A DNA stretch of 64,000 nt from DAOUEX01 sp034430235 (GCA_964478075.1 CAYZGO010000010.1:37437-101436); one strand, 5' to 3'. Counted from the first letter of the stretch, positions 25,712-35,306 are shown. Program-made: numbers and translations. Notes: generated by a model from the sequence alone, not told the origin.

Positions 25712-26311
25712 TCAGCGCTTCCTGTGCTTGATTATCTTCTGCGAGAGCTCTAGATCATCCTGTGTGTTGATGTTGAAAAAAGACAGGTGCTCAGGATCAA
25801 AGATGTCCACTTCGTTCTGCTCAACGTAGCGAACTCGCACCTGACGGAAGAAGCTAATGACGCGCAGTTCACTACGGTCCAACGAATCCGCCATAGGGCG
25901 CACACAGGCTTTGCTGTAAACAGCGTGCAGCGGTTCTGTCTTGCCGGCGATGCTGGGGATCACTACGTCGAAATCAGCGGACAGCAGTATCATGTAGCGC
26001 AAGAGATTGAGGTTTAACAAGGGCATGTCACAGCCTACCACCAGTCCACGATCATGGTGCATGGCCTTCAAACCAGTATAGATACCCCCCAGGACACCCA
26101 TACCCGGACGGGCGTCCGGGACGACGCGAGCTGCCAACCGAGCGAATTCCCGTTTTTCGTTTGCCACCACAAGGAGGTCATCGCTCAAAGTGGTCATGAT
26201 GCTAAGGATCCGCTCCAGCAGCAACTCGCCATCCAACTTGAGCAGCGCCTTGTCCATTCCCAGGCGCTGGCTCTGGCCACCAGCCAGGACTATAGCGCTG
26301 ACCTCTGGCAC
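25712..26311 (-). CDS. mobA: molybdenum cofactor guanylyltransferase
   Basis: 199 residues from a GTG behind GGAGG. It opens VLAGGQSQRLGMDKALLKLD, the GTP-binding signature of MobA, followed by GVLGGIYTGLKA and VVGCDMPLL, where the Asp binds magnesium. The enzyme joins GMP to Mo-molybdopterin to make the dinucleotide cofactor of DMSO reductase-family enzymes. No molybdoenzyme lies in this window, although an xdhC homologue is encoded at 49369. Family is certain. Confidence 0.92.
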   Translation of the reverse strand: MPEVSAIVLAGGQSQRLGMDKALLKLDGELLLERILSIMTTLSDDLLVVANEKREFARLAARVVPDARPGMGVLGGIYTGLKAMHHDRGLVVGCDMPLLNLNLLRYMILLSADFDVVIPSIAGKTEPLHAVYSKACVRPMADSLDRSELRVISFFRQVRVRYVEQNEVDIFDPEHLSFFNINTQDDLELSQKIIKHRKR

Positions 26312-26344
26312 AACACCTCCCCGGACTGGCTACACCACCCTGAC

Positions 26345-26530
26345 AGTATTCATAACCACCAAGGCACTAAGGCACGAAGACTGCTCTTTTGCTTGTTCCC
26401 TTGGTGTCTTCTCGGCTTCGTGGTTAACTCCCGAGCCACAAGCAATTAACAACCACCAGGACACCAAGACACAAAGACCAGTATTGTACATGTTTTGTTG
26501 GTACCTTTGTGGCTTCGTCGTTCACCTCGA
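26345..26530. repeat. two adjacent CACnAAG-type inverted repeats
   Basis: First unit: AACCACCAAGGCACTAAGGC at 26350 facing GGTGTCTTCTCGGCTTCGTGG near 26404-26424 with about 30 bases between. Second unit: ACCACCAGGACACCAAGACA at 26452 facing CTTTGTGGCTTCGTCG near 26505-26521. They fill the gap between DegV and mobA and belong to the same family as the 10.2 and 62.5 kb elements. Confidence 0.7.
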
Positions 26531-26540
26531 AATCAGGCTC

Positions 26541-27413
26541 TTACCCCTCAAGCACCTTCACCGGAAAGTAGCACACGCCAACGGTACCAGGCCCAGTGTG
26601 CACGGCGAGAGCAGATGACAGGTTTGTCACCAGCATCTCCACGCAGTCAAAGCTCTCCTCGACCATGCCACGCAGGGTATGGGCGGCCTCCTCATCCGCA
26701 GCGTGAACGATGGCCGCCTTGATCTTGCCCCCTTTGCCGACCTTCTCTGCCATCAGCTCCATCATACGCCGGTAGGCAGCCGGGCGACTGCGTTCCTGTC
26801 CCAGCGCCACAATTACGCCGTCTTCCATACTGATGAGAGGCTTGATGTTCAAAAGCGACGCCACCAGGTGTTTCGCCTTCCCAATGCGTCCGCCCATGTA
26901 CAGGTATCGCAGGGTATCCGCGGTCTGCAGCATGCGCGTCACCGGCATCATCCGCCGAATGAGTGCCAGGATGTCATCCAATGATGCCCCTGCCAACGCT
27001 GCCCTCGCCGCCTCCAGCGCCATCCAGCCGTGGCCCATGGACACGTTCAGCGTATCCACTACCTCAATGCGCACATCCGACAAGACCTTCGAGGCCATCT
27101 CCTTGGCCACAAGTGCAGCTTGGTGGGCCCCGCTGCCAATTGACGTCATCTGGATGGAGATGATCTCCTTCGTCCGGCTAGCTGCCGACTTGAATGCTTC
27201 GAGATAGTCACCGGCACCCGGGTTGGCCGTCTTCGGCAATTCCTTCGCCTGACGAAGATACTCCAGGAACTCCTCCCGTGTGATGTCCAACAAGTCCCGC
27301 AAAGACTCCTTGCCGATGTTGACAAAGTAGGGGATCATCGTAATGTTGTACTTCTCGTAAAAGTCATCCGGAAGGCTGGTACAGCTATCTGTGATTACCG
27401 CAACCTGTGACAT
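26541..27413 (-). CDS. DegV family fatty acid-binding protein
   Basis: 290 residues. The opening VAVITDSCTSLPDDFYEKYN is the diagnostic DegV segment, and the fatty acid headgroup contact region follows with ISIQMTSIGSGAHQAA. DegV/FakB proteins bind a free fatty acid for the kinase FakA to phosphorylate, feeding exogenous fatty acids into phospholipid synthesis. No fakA is visible. The gene sits near acyl carrier protein and isoprenoid genes, so a lipid role is coherent. Start ATG is behind GGAGTG. Confidence 0.92.
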   Translation of the reverse strand: MSQVAVITDSCTSLPDDFYEKYNITMIPYFVNIGKESLRDLLDITREEFLEYLRQAKELPKTANPGAGDYLEAFKSAASRTKEIISIQMTSIGSGAHQAALVAKEMASKVLSDVRIEVVDTLNVSMGHGWMALEAARAALAGASLDDILALIRRMMPVTRMLQTADTLRYLYMGGRIGKAKHLVASLLNIKPLISMEDGVIVALGQERSRPAAYRRMMELMAEKVGKGGKIKAAIVHAADEEAAHTLRGMVEESFDCVEMLVTNLSSALAVHTGPGTVGVCYFPVKVLEG

Positions 27414-27448
27414 CTTTCACTCCTTTACTGTAAGCAAGGCTCTTGCTT

Positions 27449-28747
27449 TTATCCGCCAACTGCCATAGCAAAAACACGTAGAAAACGCTCACTCTGCCAC
27501 TGCTCTGGGGAGAACTTTGTACGGAGACGGTAATTACGAGCCATCCGCCGTCCAACCCCCGCCGCCCATTCCCGTTCGTAGCGACTCAAGGAGGCCTGCG
27601 AAACGTCGCCAGCGGCGATAGCCACTGCTGCCACTTTGGCTGCCAGTCGCCCTGCAGCCATAGCATTAGCGATACCACCGCCGGTCAGTGGGTCCACCTG
27701 ACGTGCAGCATCACCAATCAGCATACAGCCGTCTGTTACCATCCGCCGAGGAGGCAGGCCAACTGGCACTCCACCTGCAATCAGGGTCACGGCACTGCCC
27801 TGTGACAGAAAGGGACGGTTTTCCACAAAACGCGTCAACGAATCAACGGGCGTAGCTACTACAAGGTCGGTCTGTATCCCCAGGCCAACATTGGCACGCC
27901 TGTCGCCCTTGGGAAAAATCCAGATGTAACCGCCAGGGGCCAGTACGGGATCGAGATAGTAATGCGTGCACTGCGGGTCAATGTCTATGCCCGCCAGCAA
28001 GAACTGTACACAGGTCATCAGGTCACGTTGAGGCAACGTGGTGTCCAAGCCAGCCCACGGCCCGACGCGCGATTCCACACCATCGGCGCCGATCACCACA
28101 CGTGCAGCAATCTCCTTCTTGCCCCACGGCCCCTCCGCACGCACGCCTGCTATCGCCTTCCCCGCACGGAGCAATCCCACAGCCGCCGTCTTCACGAGCA
28201 CGCGTGCTCCTGCCTGACTCGCCCTCTCAGCCAACACTCGATCAAAGACGCGGCGCTCCAAGACGTACCCCACGCCTTGAGTCTCGCTGGTTTTCGGCTC
28301 CCAAACCCGTTCCTGCCCGTCTTTAACGACCGTTATCTCTGCTTTGCGAATGCGCGCCGAGATCCAACATGAGTCCGGCTCAATAAAGTCGGCCAGAACG
28401 TCATGCTTAATGCCTTCGGCACAGCGCACCGGTGAGCCGATTTCCTGACGCTTCTCCAGAAGAAGGACAGACAGGCCCTGCGCGGCTGCTTCTCGTGCTG
28501 CAACCGAACCCGCAGGCCCAGCGCCAACCACGACCACATCGTAGCTGTCCTTGACTTCGGCCAGCGGCCGAGCCTTCTCTCCCGAGGCCAACAGTGCTCC
28601 CATCGGACAGGCAGCCAGACACAGATTGCACTCAGTGCATTCCTCTGAGACAACCAGCCGTGTCTCCTGCAAATCCAATGCGCCCACCGGACACACGCTG
28701 ACACAGGAGCCACAATAGGTACAGCGCAGTGCATCAACAGAGATCAC
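27449..28747 (-). CDS. geranylgeranyl reductase family protein with fused ferredoxin domain
   Basis: 432 residues. Residues 1-50 hold two [4Fe-4S] cysteine sets, CTYCGSCVSVCPVGAL and CTECNLCLAACPMGAL. Then DVVVVGAGPAGSVAA binds FAD, and the body has the geranylgeranyl reductase hallmarks GSPVRCAEGI, GADGVESRVG and GDAARQVDPLTGGGIANAM. The enzyme saturates polyprenyl chains with electrons delivered, by inference, from the fused ferredoxin. Nearby idi2 and polyprenyl synthase genes make the substrate. It could act on prenyl diphosphates, menaquinone or chlorophyll-type side chains; the first two suit a non-photosynthetic context better. Confidence 0.88.
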   Translation of the reverse strand: MISVDALRCTYCGSCVSVCPVGALDLQETRLVVSEECTECNLCLAACPMGALLASGEKARPLAEVKDSYDVVVVGAGPAGSVAAREAAAQGLSVLLLEKRQEIGSPVRCAEGIKHDVLADFIEPDSCWISARIRKAEITVVKDGQERVWEPKTSETQGVGYVLERRVFDRVLAERASQAGARVLVKTAAVGLLRAGKAIAGVRAEGPWGKKEIAARVVIGADGVESRVGPWAGLDTTLPQRDLMTCVQFLLAGIDIDPQCTHYYLDPVLAPGGYIWIFPKGDRRANVGLGIQTDLVVATPVDSLTRFVENRPFLSQGSAVTLIAGGVPVGLPPRRMVTDGCMLIGDAARQVDPLTGGGIANAMAAGRLAAKVAAVAIAAGDVSQASLSRYEREWAAGVGRRMARNYRLRTKFSPEQWQSERFLRVFAMAVGG

Positions 28748-28883
28748 AGGTGCCTCCGTACGCTGCCTCGGAAACGTGCAGGAAGGCCAAAAAGAATGCG
28801 AGATTCAGGATGCGCTCGCGTCGCTATCCCGAATCCCCCATTCTGCACCCAACCAACTCAAAGTGAAGAATCCTGCAGTCGTT

Positions 28884-29120
28884 CTACTGCATGCCGTGCG
28901 CTTCGAGATAAGCTACGGCCTCGCCCACCGTCCTGATGCCCTGGGCCTCCTCGTCAGAGATCTCCCCTCCGAACTCCTCCTCGAAGGCCATAATCAACTC
29001 GACGAGATCCAAGGAGTCGGCTCCCAGATCCTCCCGGAAACGGGACTTGGTCACCACCTTGGACTCGTCCACGCCCAACTGTTCGACAATGATCTTCTTG
29101 ACGCGCTCAAAGACAGCCAC
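28884..29120 (-). CDS. acpP: acyl carrier protein
   Basis: 78 residues, four-helix carrier protein. The phosphopantetheine attachment Ser is in GADSLDLVELIMAFEEEF near residue 37. The GTG start is chosen because a conserved ACP begins with FERVKKIIVEQLGVD and the site AAGGGG lies 8 bases upstream. It is transcribed divergently from the IPP isomerase gene, from a promoter with TATACT. It carries acyl groups in fatty acid synthesis; no other fab genes are near. Confidence 0.93.
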   Translation of the reverse strand: MAVFERVKKIIVEQLGVDESKVVTKSRFREDLGADSLDLVELIMAFEEEFGGEISDEEAQGIRTVGEAVAYLEAHGMQ

Positions 29121-29156
29121 TCTCTCCACCCCTTTCGTTGGTAGTATGACGTCAAC

Positions 29157-29185
29157 AGTATACCCACATTCCTCCCGATAGTCAA
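29157..29185 (-). promoter_or_regulatory. promoter of acpP
   Basis: Minus strand TTGACT, 17 bases, TATACT, about 36 bases before the GTG start. Confidence 0.8.
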
Positions 29186-29191
29186 CTGCGT

Positions 29192-29220
29192 TTGACAATC
29201 CTCGCCAGGCGTCGTAATAT
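29192..29220 (+). promoter_or_regulatory. promoter of the IPP isomerase gene
   Basis: TTGACA, 17 bases, TAATAT, about 57 bases before the ATG, placed back to back with the acpP promoter. Confidence 0.8.
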
Positions 29221-29277
29221 GTCCCTGTCCATCCCTAAACCCCAACACTGTTTCTGTTGAAAGGTTACGGAGTGAAA

Positions 29278-30351
29278 ATGACCACTTCGCATGCCAAACG
29301 CAAGCTTGACCATCTGCTCATCTGTATGGAAAAAGACCTCAGCGTACGAGGCGCGACTACTGGCCTGGCACGCTATCGGCTGCGACACTGCGCACTGCCG
29401 GAACTCGACCTGCGCGACGTTGATCTCAGGACCGGCTTCCTGGGCAAGGCACTGAGAGCCCCGTTGCTCATATCAGCAATGACTGGCGGCACGGCCAAAG
29501 CCCGCCAGATCAACCTGAACCTGGCAGAGGCCGCCCAGGCCCTGGGCATAGCCATGGCCCTAGGGTCACAACGGGCAGCAATCGAGGACCCGCGTCAGGT
29601 CTCGACCTACCAGGTGCGCAGCGCAGCACCCGAGGTGTTGCTGTTTGCAAACCTGGGTGCCGTGCAATTGAACTATGGCTATGGACTGGCAGAATGCCGC
29701 CAGGCCGTGCAAATGATCGCAGCAGATGCGCTCATCCTGCACCTGAACCCCTTGCAAGAGGCCCTACAGCCGCATGGAAACACCAACTTTGCAGGGCTGC
29801 TGCCCAAGATTGCAGCCATTTGTCGCGAGCTGGAAGTGCCAGTGATAGTCAAGGAGGTGGGCTGGGGCATATCTGAATCCGTAGCCCGTCAACTTGCCCA
29901 GGCTGGCGTCGCCGCGCTGGACGTCGCCGGCGCTGGAGGCACTTCGTGGAGCAAGGTGGAAGAACACCGCGCCCACGATCACTTGCAGCGACGAGTCGCA
30001 GCCGATTTCGCAGACTGGGGCATCCCTACTGCGGAAGCCATACAGCAGGCTCGTCGTGCTGCGCCCCAATTGCCCATCATCGCCAGTGGCGGCATCCAGA
30101 GTGGCCCTGCCACTGCGGTCGCCCTGGCCCTTGGCGCGGACCTCGTCGGCCTGGCGCGCCCGCTGCTAGCGCCCGCCACCGTCTCCGCCGAGGCAGTGCA
30201 GGATGAGCTGCGGGTGCTGATTGAGGGCCTCCGCATAGCCATGTTCGCCGCTGGCATACCAGACATTCCTTCGCTCAAGGCCGCGCCCCTGGAGAAAATG
30301 CCGCGAATGCCCCCTGCGCCCAGCCTGTCGCTGGGAGAAGCTGCACCGTGA
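29278..30351 (+). CDS. fni: type 2 isopentenyl-diphosphate isomerase
   Basis: 357 residues from the ATG behind GGAG; an earlier TTG frame has no ribosome site. FMN-dependent TIM barrel: AMTGGTAKARQINLNLAEAA near the N-terminus, VKEVGWGIS, GAGGTSWSKVEEHR (phosphate binding) and IASGGIQSGPATAVALALGA near the C-terminus are family motifs. It interconverts isopentenyl and dimethylallyl diphosphate with reduced flavin. Its stop overlaps the start of the polyprenyl synthase gene by 4 bases. Length suits the family. Confidence 0.95.
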   Translation: MTTSHAKRKLDHLLICMEKDLSVRGATTGLARYRLRHCALPELDLRDVDLRTGFLGKALRAPLLISAMTGGTAKARQINLNLAEAAQALGIAMALGSQRAAIEDPRQVSTYQVRSAAPEVLLFANLGAVQLNYGYGLAECRQAVQMIAADALILHLNPLQEALQPHGNTNFAGLLPKIAAICRELEVPVIVKEVGWGISESVARQLAQAGVAALDVAGAGGTSWSKVEEHRAHDHLQRRVAADFADWGIPTAEAIQQARRAAPQLPIIASGGIQSGPATAVALALGADLVGLARPLLAPATVSAEAVQDELRVLIEGLRIAMFAAGIPDIPSLKAAPLEKMPRMPPAPSLSLGEAAP

Positions 30352-31367
30352 GCACTGACTTTGCTCCGTACCTGACAGCACTAGAAGCAGAGTTACGCCG
30401 CACAGTCTCTGCGCCGAGCGACGACTTTGCTCCGTTCTACAACATGATGGCCTACCACCTTGGTTGGCTCGACCAGCAGTTTCGCCCGGTCCAAGCCTAC
30501 AGCGGGAAGCGGCTGCGTCCGCTGCTTTCCTTGTTGAGCTGTGAAGCGGCAGGCGGGGACTGGCACAAGGCGCTGCCAGCTGCCGCCGCACTCGAACTAG
30601 TGCACAACTTCTCGCTGATCCACGATGACATCGAAGACAACAGCCCGACTCGTCGCGGGCGCCCTGCCGTGTGGAAAGTGTGGGGCTTGCCTCACGGCGT
30701 CAACGTCGGCGATGCCATGCTCGTGCTGGCGCGCCTGGCGCTGGCACGCCTCAGCGACCGCGGAACGGATACAGACACAGTCGTGGCGGCAATGGACATC
30801 CTGGATCAAACTTGCCTTGCTTTATGTCAAGGCCAGTACCTGGACATGGCCTACGAAGGTCGTCTGGATGTGAAAGAAGACTCCTACGTGCAGATGATCG
30901 GCGCCAAGACTGCAGCTCTTATCGCCGCCAGCACACAACTGGGTGCCCTCATCGCAGAGGGCAAAGACAAGACGCAGCACTACCGCCAGTTTGGCTGGCA
31001 ACTTGGCCTGGCGTTCCAAATGGTAGATGACATTCTTGGCATCTGGGGTGATCCGGCCATGACAGGTAAGCCGGCTGCCAGCGACATCCGCAGCCACAAG
31101 ATGACCTTGCCTATTGTTTTCGCTCTGCGTGCAGGAGAAGGGGGCAAAGAGCTGGCTGACCTCTACAGCCAGGAACGCCTAAGCGATACGGACGTAACGC
31201 GAGCAGTAGCCATCCTGGAGCGTGTAGGCGCTCGCCAGTACGTGCAGAGGCTCGCTGCAGAGTACGAGGCAGAGGCCCTGGCGGCACTGGATGCGGCCGG
31301 ACCACGCGGGCCTGCCGCCGAGCAGCTGCGGAGCCTGGCCACATCGCTGACCTCACGAGAGAAATAA
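30348..31367 (+). CDS. polyprenyl synthetase family protein
   Basis: 339 residues from a GTG that overlaps the IPP isomerase stop. First aspartate-rich motif is IHDDIEDNSPTRRGRP (DDxxD type) and the second is MVDDILGIWGD. The KRLRP segment (SGKRLRPLLSLL) and KT/Q residues complete the active site. It condenses isopentenyl diphosphate with an allylic primer to make a long trans polyprenyl diphosphate, for quinones or cell-wall carriers. With fni it forms one operon; the reductase encoded at 27449 could act on its product. Chain length cannot be set from sequence. Confidence 0.93.
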   Translation: MSTDFAPYLTALEAELRRTVSAPSDDFAPFYNMMAYHLGWLDQQFRPVQAYSGKRLRPLLSLLSCEAAGGDWHKALPAAAALELVHNFSLIHDDIEDNSPTRRGRPAVWKVWGLPHGVNVGDAMLVLARLALARLSDRGTDTDTVVAAMDILDQTCLALCQGQYLDMAYEGRLDVKEDSYVQMIGAKTAALIAASTQLGALIAEGKDKTQHYRQFGWQLGLAFQMVDDILGIWGDPAMTGKPAASDIRSHKMTLPIVFALRAGEGGKELADLYSQERLSDTDVTRAVAILERVGARQYVQRLAAEYEAEALAALDAAGPRGPAAEQLRSLATSLTSREK

Positions 31368-31667
31368 GCCGCTCCGGCATACGTGTGCCCATTGCAGCTT
31401 GATCGTGCCGCAAACCGCTGGTGTGCTCATTACACCCATCCTTCAGAAGTGTATATCGCACCTGCCCAAGACCCCGCACCCACGATAGGTGCACTTCAAT
31501 TTGCCGGGGGATATCAGCTTTGACCACGTTCAGCAGCAGTGCAACCGCTGGTCGCCTCGACGGTGCTCGTTGGGCATGTGGGAATACGCGGCAGTACCTT
31601 TGTCTTTAGGCCACCTCTGATCCTTACGCCAGAGGCGCCGTCTACGCCTTGGCGCGTACCTCCGGTC

Positions 31668-31707
31668 TTTACGCCACCTCTGGTCTTTGCGCCAGAGGTG
31701 GCGTAAA
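31668..31707. repeat. 16-base perfect inverted repeat
   Basis: TTTACGCCACCTCTGG, 8-base loop, and its exact complement. Outside it, further imperfect copies of TACGCC and GGCGTAAACGG continue the inverted symmetry for about 30 bases on each side. Confidence 0.75.
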
Positions 31708-31846
31708 CGGGAGGCGTAAACAGCAGACAAGGTAAACGGAAGGCATAAACGGCAACTGCCGCTCAACAACTGTGGTCCAGCCTGACGCCCACAACTCGCC
31801 CCAAACTGAAGTGTATCGGGTGTCCTGGAGACTGCACAACCACACT

Positions 31847-31875
31847 TTGCACCTAGTGCATAGCTGTGGTATATT
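31847..31875 (+). promoter_or_regulatory. promoter of the giant secreted protein gene
   Basis: TTGCAC, 17 bases, TATATT. Implies an untranslated leader of about 180 bases before the ATG at 32061. Confidence 0.7.
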
Positions 31876-32060
31876 ATTGGTACGTTACACAGAAGCAAAT
31901 CGTGGTTCAGCACATGCGAGACAGAACCACACCGCCTGTCTATTTGGAGAAGAGAGCTGCACAGGCGCGCCGGTCAATGCGCTCCGCCGGACGGCGGCAT
32001 TGGCGGCAACCTCAGCAGACTTCCCCCTCTGCTCTCACACTCGCATCAGGAGGAATAGAA

Positions 32061-35000
32061 ATGACAATCCCGCACGCTTCGCGCCTCAGGCAAGTTGCGC
32101 TCCTTATCTTCGTCATCCAACTTCTACTTGGCTTATCAGTGCCCACACCACTAGCCTCAGCCCAGCCTACATCGCCTCAGCAACAGGAGCTCGGCATAAC
32201 CATTCTCCAGGTACCTCAGGCTGCTCACCATGCACGGATTGCATTGCATTCTGAGCCCCCAGTTGTGAGCCAGGAAAGCCGACATCGCCTCGAGGCTCTG
32301 CAGACCCGCCAACGCCCGCCTGGTCCTGAAGTGCCAGTCGCCGGAACGGGCCATGCCGGCCCGCTATGGCCGGCCAGTACAGTCCAGCCTTTCACAGGCC
32401 AGACGGATACTGGCTCGCTGGCTCCCAACGATTTCACGTTCTTCCGCAACACCAACTTAAGAGACACGGCCAATCTTCTCCAGGTGTCCCTGGTGAACGA
32501 ACCGAGTGCAGATGCGACAGGCGACGCCGTTTTCTACACTGGCAACTGGTACGCGGCCCTATCCACCGACCAGGGCCAATCATTTGCCTTCGTAGATCCT
32601 CTAGATTTCCCCTCTGTAAACGGCGGCTTCTGTTGTGATCAGGTGGTAATCCACGATCAGAATCATGATACCATAATCTGGTTGCTGCAATACAGCCACG
32701 ACGGAAGCAGCAATACCCAGCGGATAGCTGTGGCACACGCTTCAGAGCTGGATCCGGACCTGCGCTGGACGGACTGGGACTACTGGGACTATAGCGCCCA
32801 GGATCTTGGCCTGCCGAACCAGCGCTGGCTCGATTACCCTCGCATGGCCTTGACCTTCAATCACTTGTGGATCACGAGCAACGTCTATGACATGTCCACC
32901 CCGGATGGGAACTGGACCAATTCGGTTGTGTGGCGCATCCCGCTGGACGAGCTAGCTGCTGGTGGACAGATCAACTCCAGATCGTTTACCCGAACAGACG
33001 TAGGCCCGCTGATGCCTGTCTCAGGAGCGACAAACACGATGTACTTGGGAGCTCACGTCAATACGAACACCTTGCGTCTGTTCACGTGGGCTGCCGACTC
33101 CACAACATACGCGACGGCCGATCTGTCCCACGGTGAGTATCCTCGCTCCCGTCGAGGAGATGCTACCTGTCCGGTTCAAGAGCCAGGCAGTGGCCCTACA
33201 TATGATACCTGCGCCTTTCTGGATGACCGCATCCTCGGTGGGTGGGTGGCCAACAACGTCATCGGCTTCATGTGGACCGCTGCCCAGGGCACAGTGGGCA
33301 CCACAACATTCAACTTTCCCTACATTGCAGTCGTCAGATATAATCAGAGCACACTGGCTCTCATAAACCAACCGGTGATTTGGAACCCTAACATTGCCTT
33401 TATCTACCCCGCAATTGCCACTAATGGCCGCGGACACATCGCTGGTCCGTTTTTCGAGGTCGGCAATGGCCACTACCCGACGTTGGACCTCATGATCTGG
33501 GATGACCTTACATCTGGTTCCTGGGTCCTCTATGGTGTGCGGGGGGGTACGAATAGTCCTAGTCGAAACCGCTGGGGTGATTATCTTACCTCCCGTCGCC
33601 ACGGTAGCTATCTCAATACCTGGATCAGTACAGGCTTTACCCTACAAGGCGGAAGTGCCAACGGCAATGCGCAGCCACAGTTTCTGTGGTATGGCCGGGA
33701 GCGCGATGCTCCGCCCAACACTCCATTCAACGATGATTTCGGCAGTGCGTCTGTAATGCCCAATATAGGAGCCCGGTGGCAAAACACGTCTCGCGCCACA
33801 ACTGCCGTTGATGACCCAATAGTCCCTAGTGCTTGTGTGAGTAACAACTCGCGCCAATCTCACAGCGTCTGGTACCGATTCACCCCCTCGCTTAGCGGCG
33901 ACTACAGCGTCTCCACGGCAGGCAGCAATTATGATACTGTAGTGGCTGTCTGGACAGGCACCCGCGGATCGCTGACGAGTCGCGGCTGTAACGACGACAT
34001 CGGCTCTGGCACAACCTCGCAGCTCACCCTGGCGCTCAACGCACATACCGTCTACTGTATCGAAGTGATGAGCTACGGCTCCAGTCCGGGGGGAGACCTT
34101 CAGTTCAGCATTGACTCTGTTTCCCCTCCTACAGCACCGAGCAATCTGGGGGCGCACGCCACCACCCAGACCCAGATCAACCTAACGTGGGCCGACAGTA
34201 GTTCGGATGAGTCCGCCTTCCACATCGAACGCCGACGCCACGGGAGCGCCAACTGGACGCAGATCGACACGGTAGGCGCTAATATCAGCGTCTATAGCGA
34301 CTTCGGCCTGGACTGCGATACTACCTATTACTACCGTGTGCGGGCCTACCGGGAGACCGATGGCCAGTTCTCCGAGTACTCCAATACCGACAGTGCTACG
34401 ACCATGCCCTGCACAGCTCCCACCCATACGCCGACGCCCACCAGCACAGCCACTCGCACGAGCACGCCGACGCGCACATCCACACTGACGCCTACAGGCA
34501 CGAGAAGGCCGACCCAGACGCGAACAACTGTCCCGACGCCGACCGGTGGAACGAAGACCTACCTGCCCATCATCCTGAAGCGTCAGAGGCTGGGCGCAAG
34601 GCTCATCCTGTTCGATGAGGCGCACGACGAAGACAAGACGCTGTCCTGGGAACGCGCGCAGGTGCTCCTGCCCGAGCATCCGGAGTGGATTTACTGCGGG
34701 CGAATGCAGGCGGATCTGGCTGATGAATTCACGCTGGTGCGCAACCCCGATGCCTCGCTGACTCCCCAACTGCTGGCTGGATACGACGCCGTGATCTTTG
34801 CGTCCCCGCAAGCAGAGGTCACGCCGGCTGAGCGGCAAGCCCTCGAGCAATTCATGCGCGACGGCGGTGGCGTGCTGTGGCTCGGCGGTTCGCAATGGGT
34901 GGCCGAGCAGTTCATCAGCGGCAAGGGCATCCACTATGACGGGCGCGTTCTCTTTGAGATCGACGGAGATGGAGACTTTGAGGTCACCAACTTTGCCGCA

Positions 35001-35306
35001 CACCCGCCCGTCGCTGGCGTGACGCGCATGGTCACCAACTGGGGGGGCAGTCTGCAGGCGAACTGGCCTGCAGTGCCGCTGGCGACCACGCCGGGCAACA
35101 TCTTCCGCGACCTCAACGACAACTTTGCGTACGATGCTGGAGAACCGACCGGGCCGTTCGATATCGCCGCAGCCTATGAGTCTGGCAGTGCACGACTGGT
35201 CTTTGTCTGTGGCAGCCCGTTCCAAGATGACGGCTACGAGTGGCGCAACAACACGCCTTTCATGCGGGCACTGCTGCGCTGGTTGACCGCACCGCGCGGA
35301 GGCTAG
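32061..35306 (+). CDS. large secreted multidomain surface protein
   Basis: 1081 residues from the ATG behind AGGAGG. Signal peptide to about residue 35 (LASAQ). Residues about 60-545 are repeat-rich with propeller-like blades and Asp/Trp segments (DQGQSFAFVD, DYWDYSAQDLGLPNQRWLDYP) reminiscent of sialidase or exo-alpha folds, without a sure family. Residues 550-690 resemble a pre-peptidase C-terminal beta-sandwich (SHSVWYRFTPSLSGDYSVST). About 690-780 is a fibronectin III module (YYRVRAYRE). Then a 45-residue Thr/Pro linker, the motif TYLPIILKR at about 834, and a 235-residue C-terminal domain (LILFDEAHDEDKTLSWER) of amidotransferase-like shape. Role: probably cell-surface binding or carbohydrate interaction; no enzyme activity can be assigned. 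Confidence 0.75.
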   Translation: MTIPHASRLRQVALLIFVIQLLLGLSVPTPLASAQPTSPQQQELGITILQVPQAAHHARIALHSEPPVVSQESRHRLEALQTRQRPPGPEVPVAGTGHAGPLWPASTVQPFTGQTDTGSLAPNDFTFFRNTNLRDTANLLQVSLVNEPSADATGDAVFYTGNWYAALSTDQGQSFAFVDPLDFPSVNGGFCCDQVVIHDQNHDTIIWLLQYSHDGSSNTQRIAVAHASELDPDLRWTDWDYWDYSAQDLGLPNQRWLDYPRMALTFNHLWITSNVYDMSTPDGNWTNSVVWRIPLDELAAGGQINSRSFTRTDVGPLMPVSGATNTMYLGAHVNTNTLRLFTWAADSTTYATADLSHGEYPRSRRGDATCPVQEPGSGPTYDTCAFLDDRILGGWVANNVIGFMWTAAQGTVGTTTFNFPYIAVVRYNQSTLALINQPVIWNPNIAFIYPAIATNGRGHIAGPFFEVGNGHYPTLDLMIWDDLTSGSWVLYGVRGGTNSPSRNRWGDYLTSRRHGSYLNTWISTGFTLQGGSANGNAQPQFLWYGRERDAPPNTPFNDDFGSASVMPNIGARWQNTSRATTAVDDPIVPSACVSNNSRQSHSVWYRFTPSLSGDYSVSTAGSNYDTVVAVWTGTRGSLTSRGCNDDIGSGTTSQLTLALNAHTVYCIEVMSYGSSPGGDLQFSIDSVSPPTAPSNLGAHATTQTQINLTWADSSSDESAFHIERRRHGSANWTQIDTVGANISVYSDFGLDCDTTYYYRVRAYRETDGQFSEYSNTDSATTMPCTAPTHTPTPTSTATRTSTPTRTSTLTPTGTRRPTQTRTTVPTPTGGTKTYLPIILKRQRLGARLILFDEAHDEDKTLSWERAQVLLPEHPEWIYCGRMQADLADEFTLVRNPDASLTPQLLAGYDAVIFASPQAEVTPAERQALEQFMRDGGGVLWLGGSQWVAEQFISGKGIHYDGRVLFEIDGDGDFEVTNFAAHPPVAGVTRMVTNWGGSLQANWPAVPLATTPGNIFRDLNDNFAYDAGEPTGPFDIAAAYESGSARLVFVCGSPFQDDGYEWRNNTPFMRALLRWLTAPRGG

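Larger units (their letters stand above)
31368..32060. other. gene-less stretch with palindromes and the promoter of a giant secreted protein
   Basis: Contains copies of the CAGTGCAACCGCTGG/GCAACTGCC type elements, a set of GGCGTAAACGG repeats with a strong hairpin at 31668-31707, and a promoter at 31847. The reading frame extending left of 32061 overlaps the promoter and is not coding. Confidence 0.55.

Noticed and set aside
34182..35225. 347-codon open frame on the minus strand inside the giant secreted protein gene
   Set aside because: It is antisense to a well-supported gene with signal peptide, fibronectin module and linker, and has no recognisable protein family.
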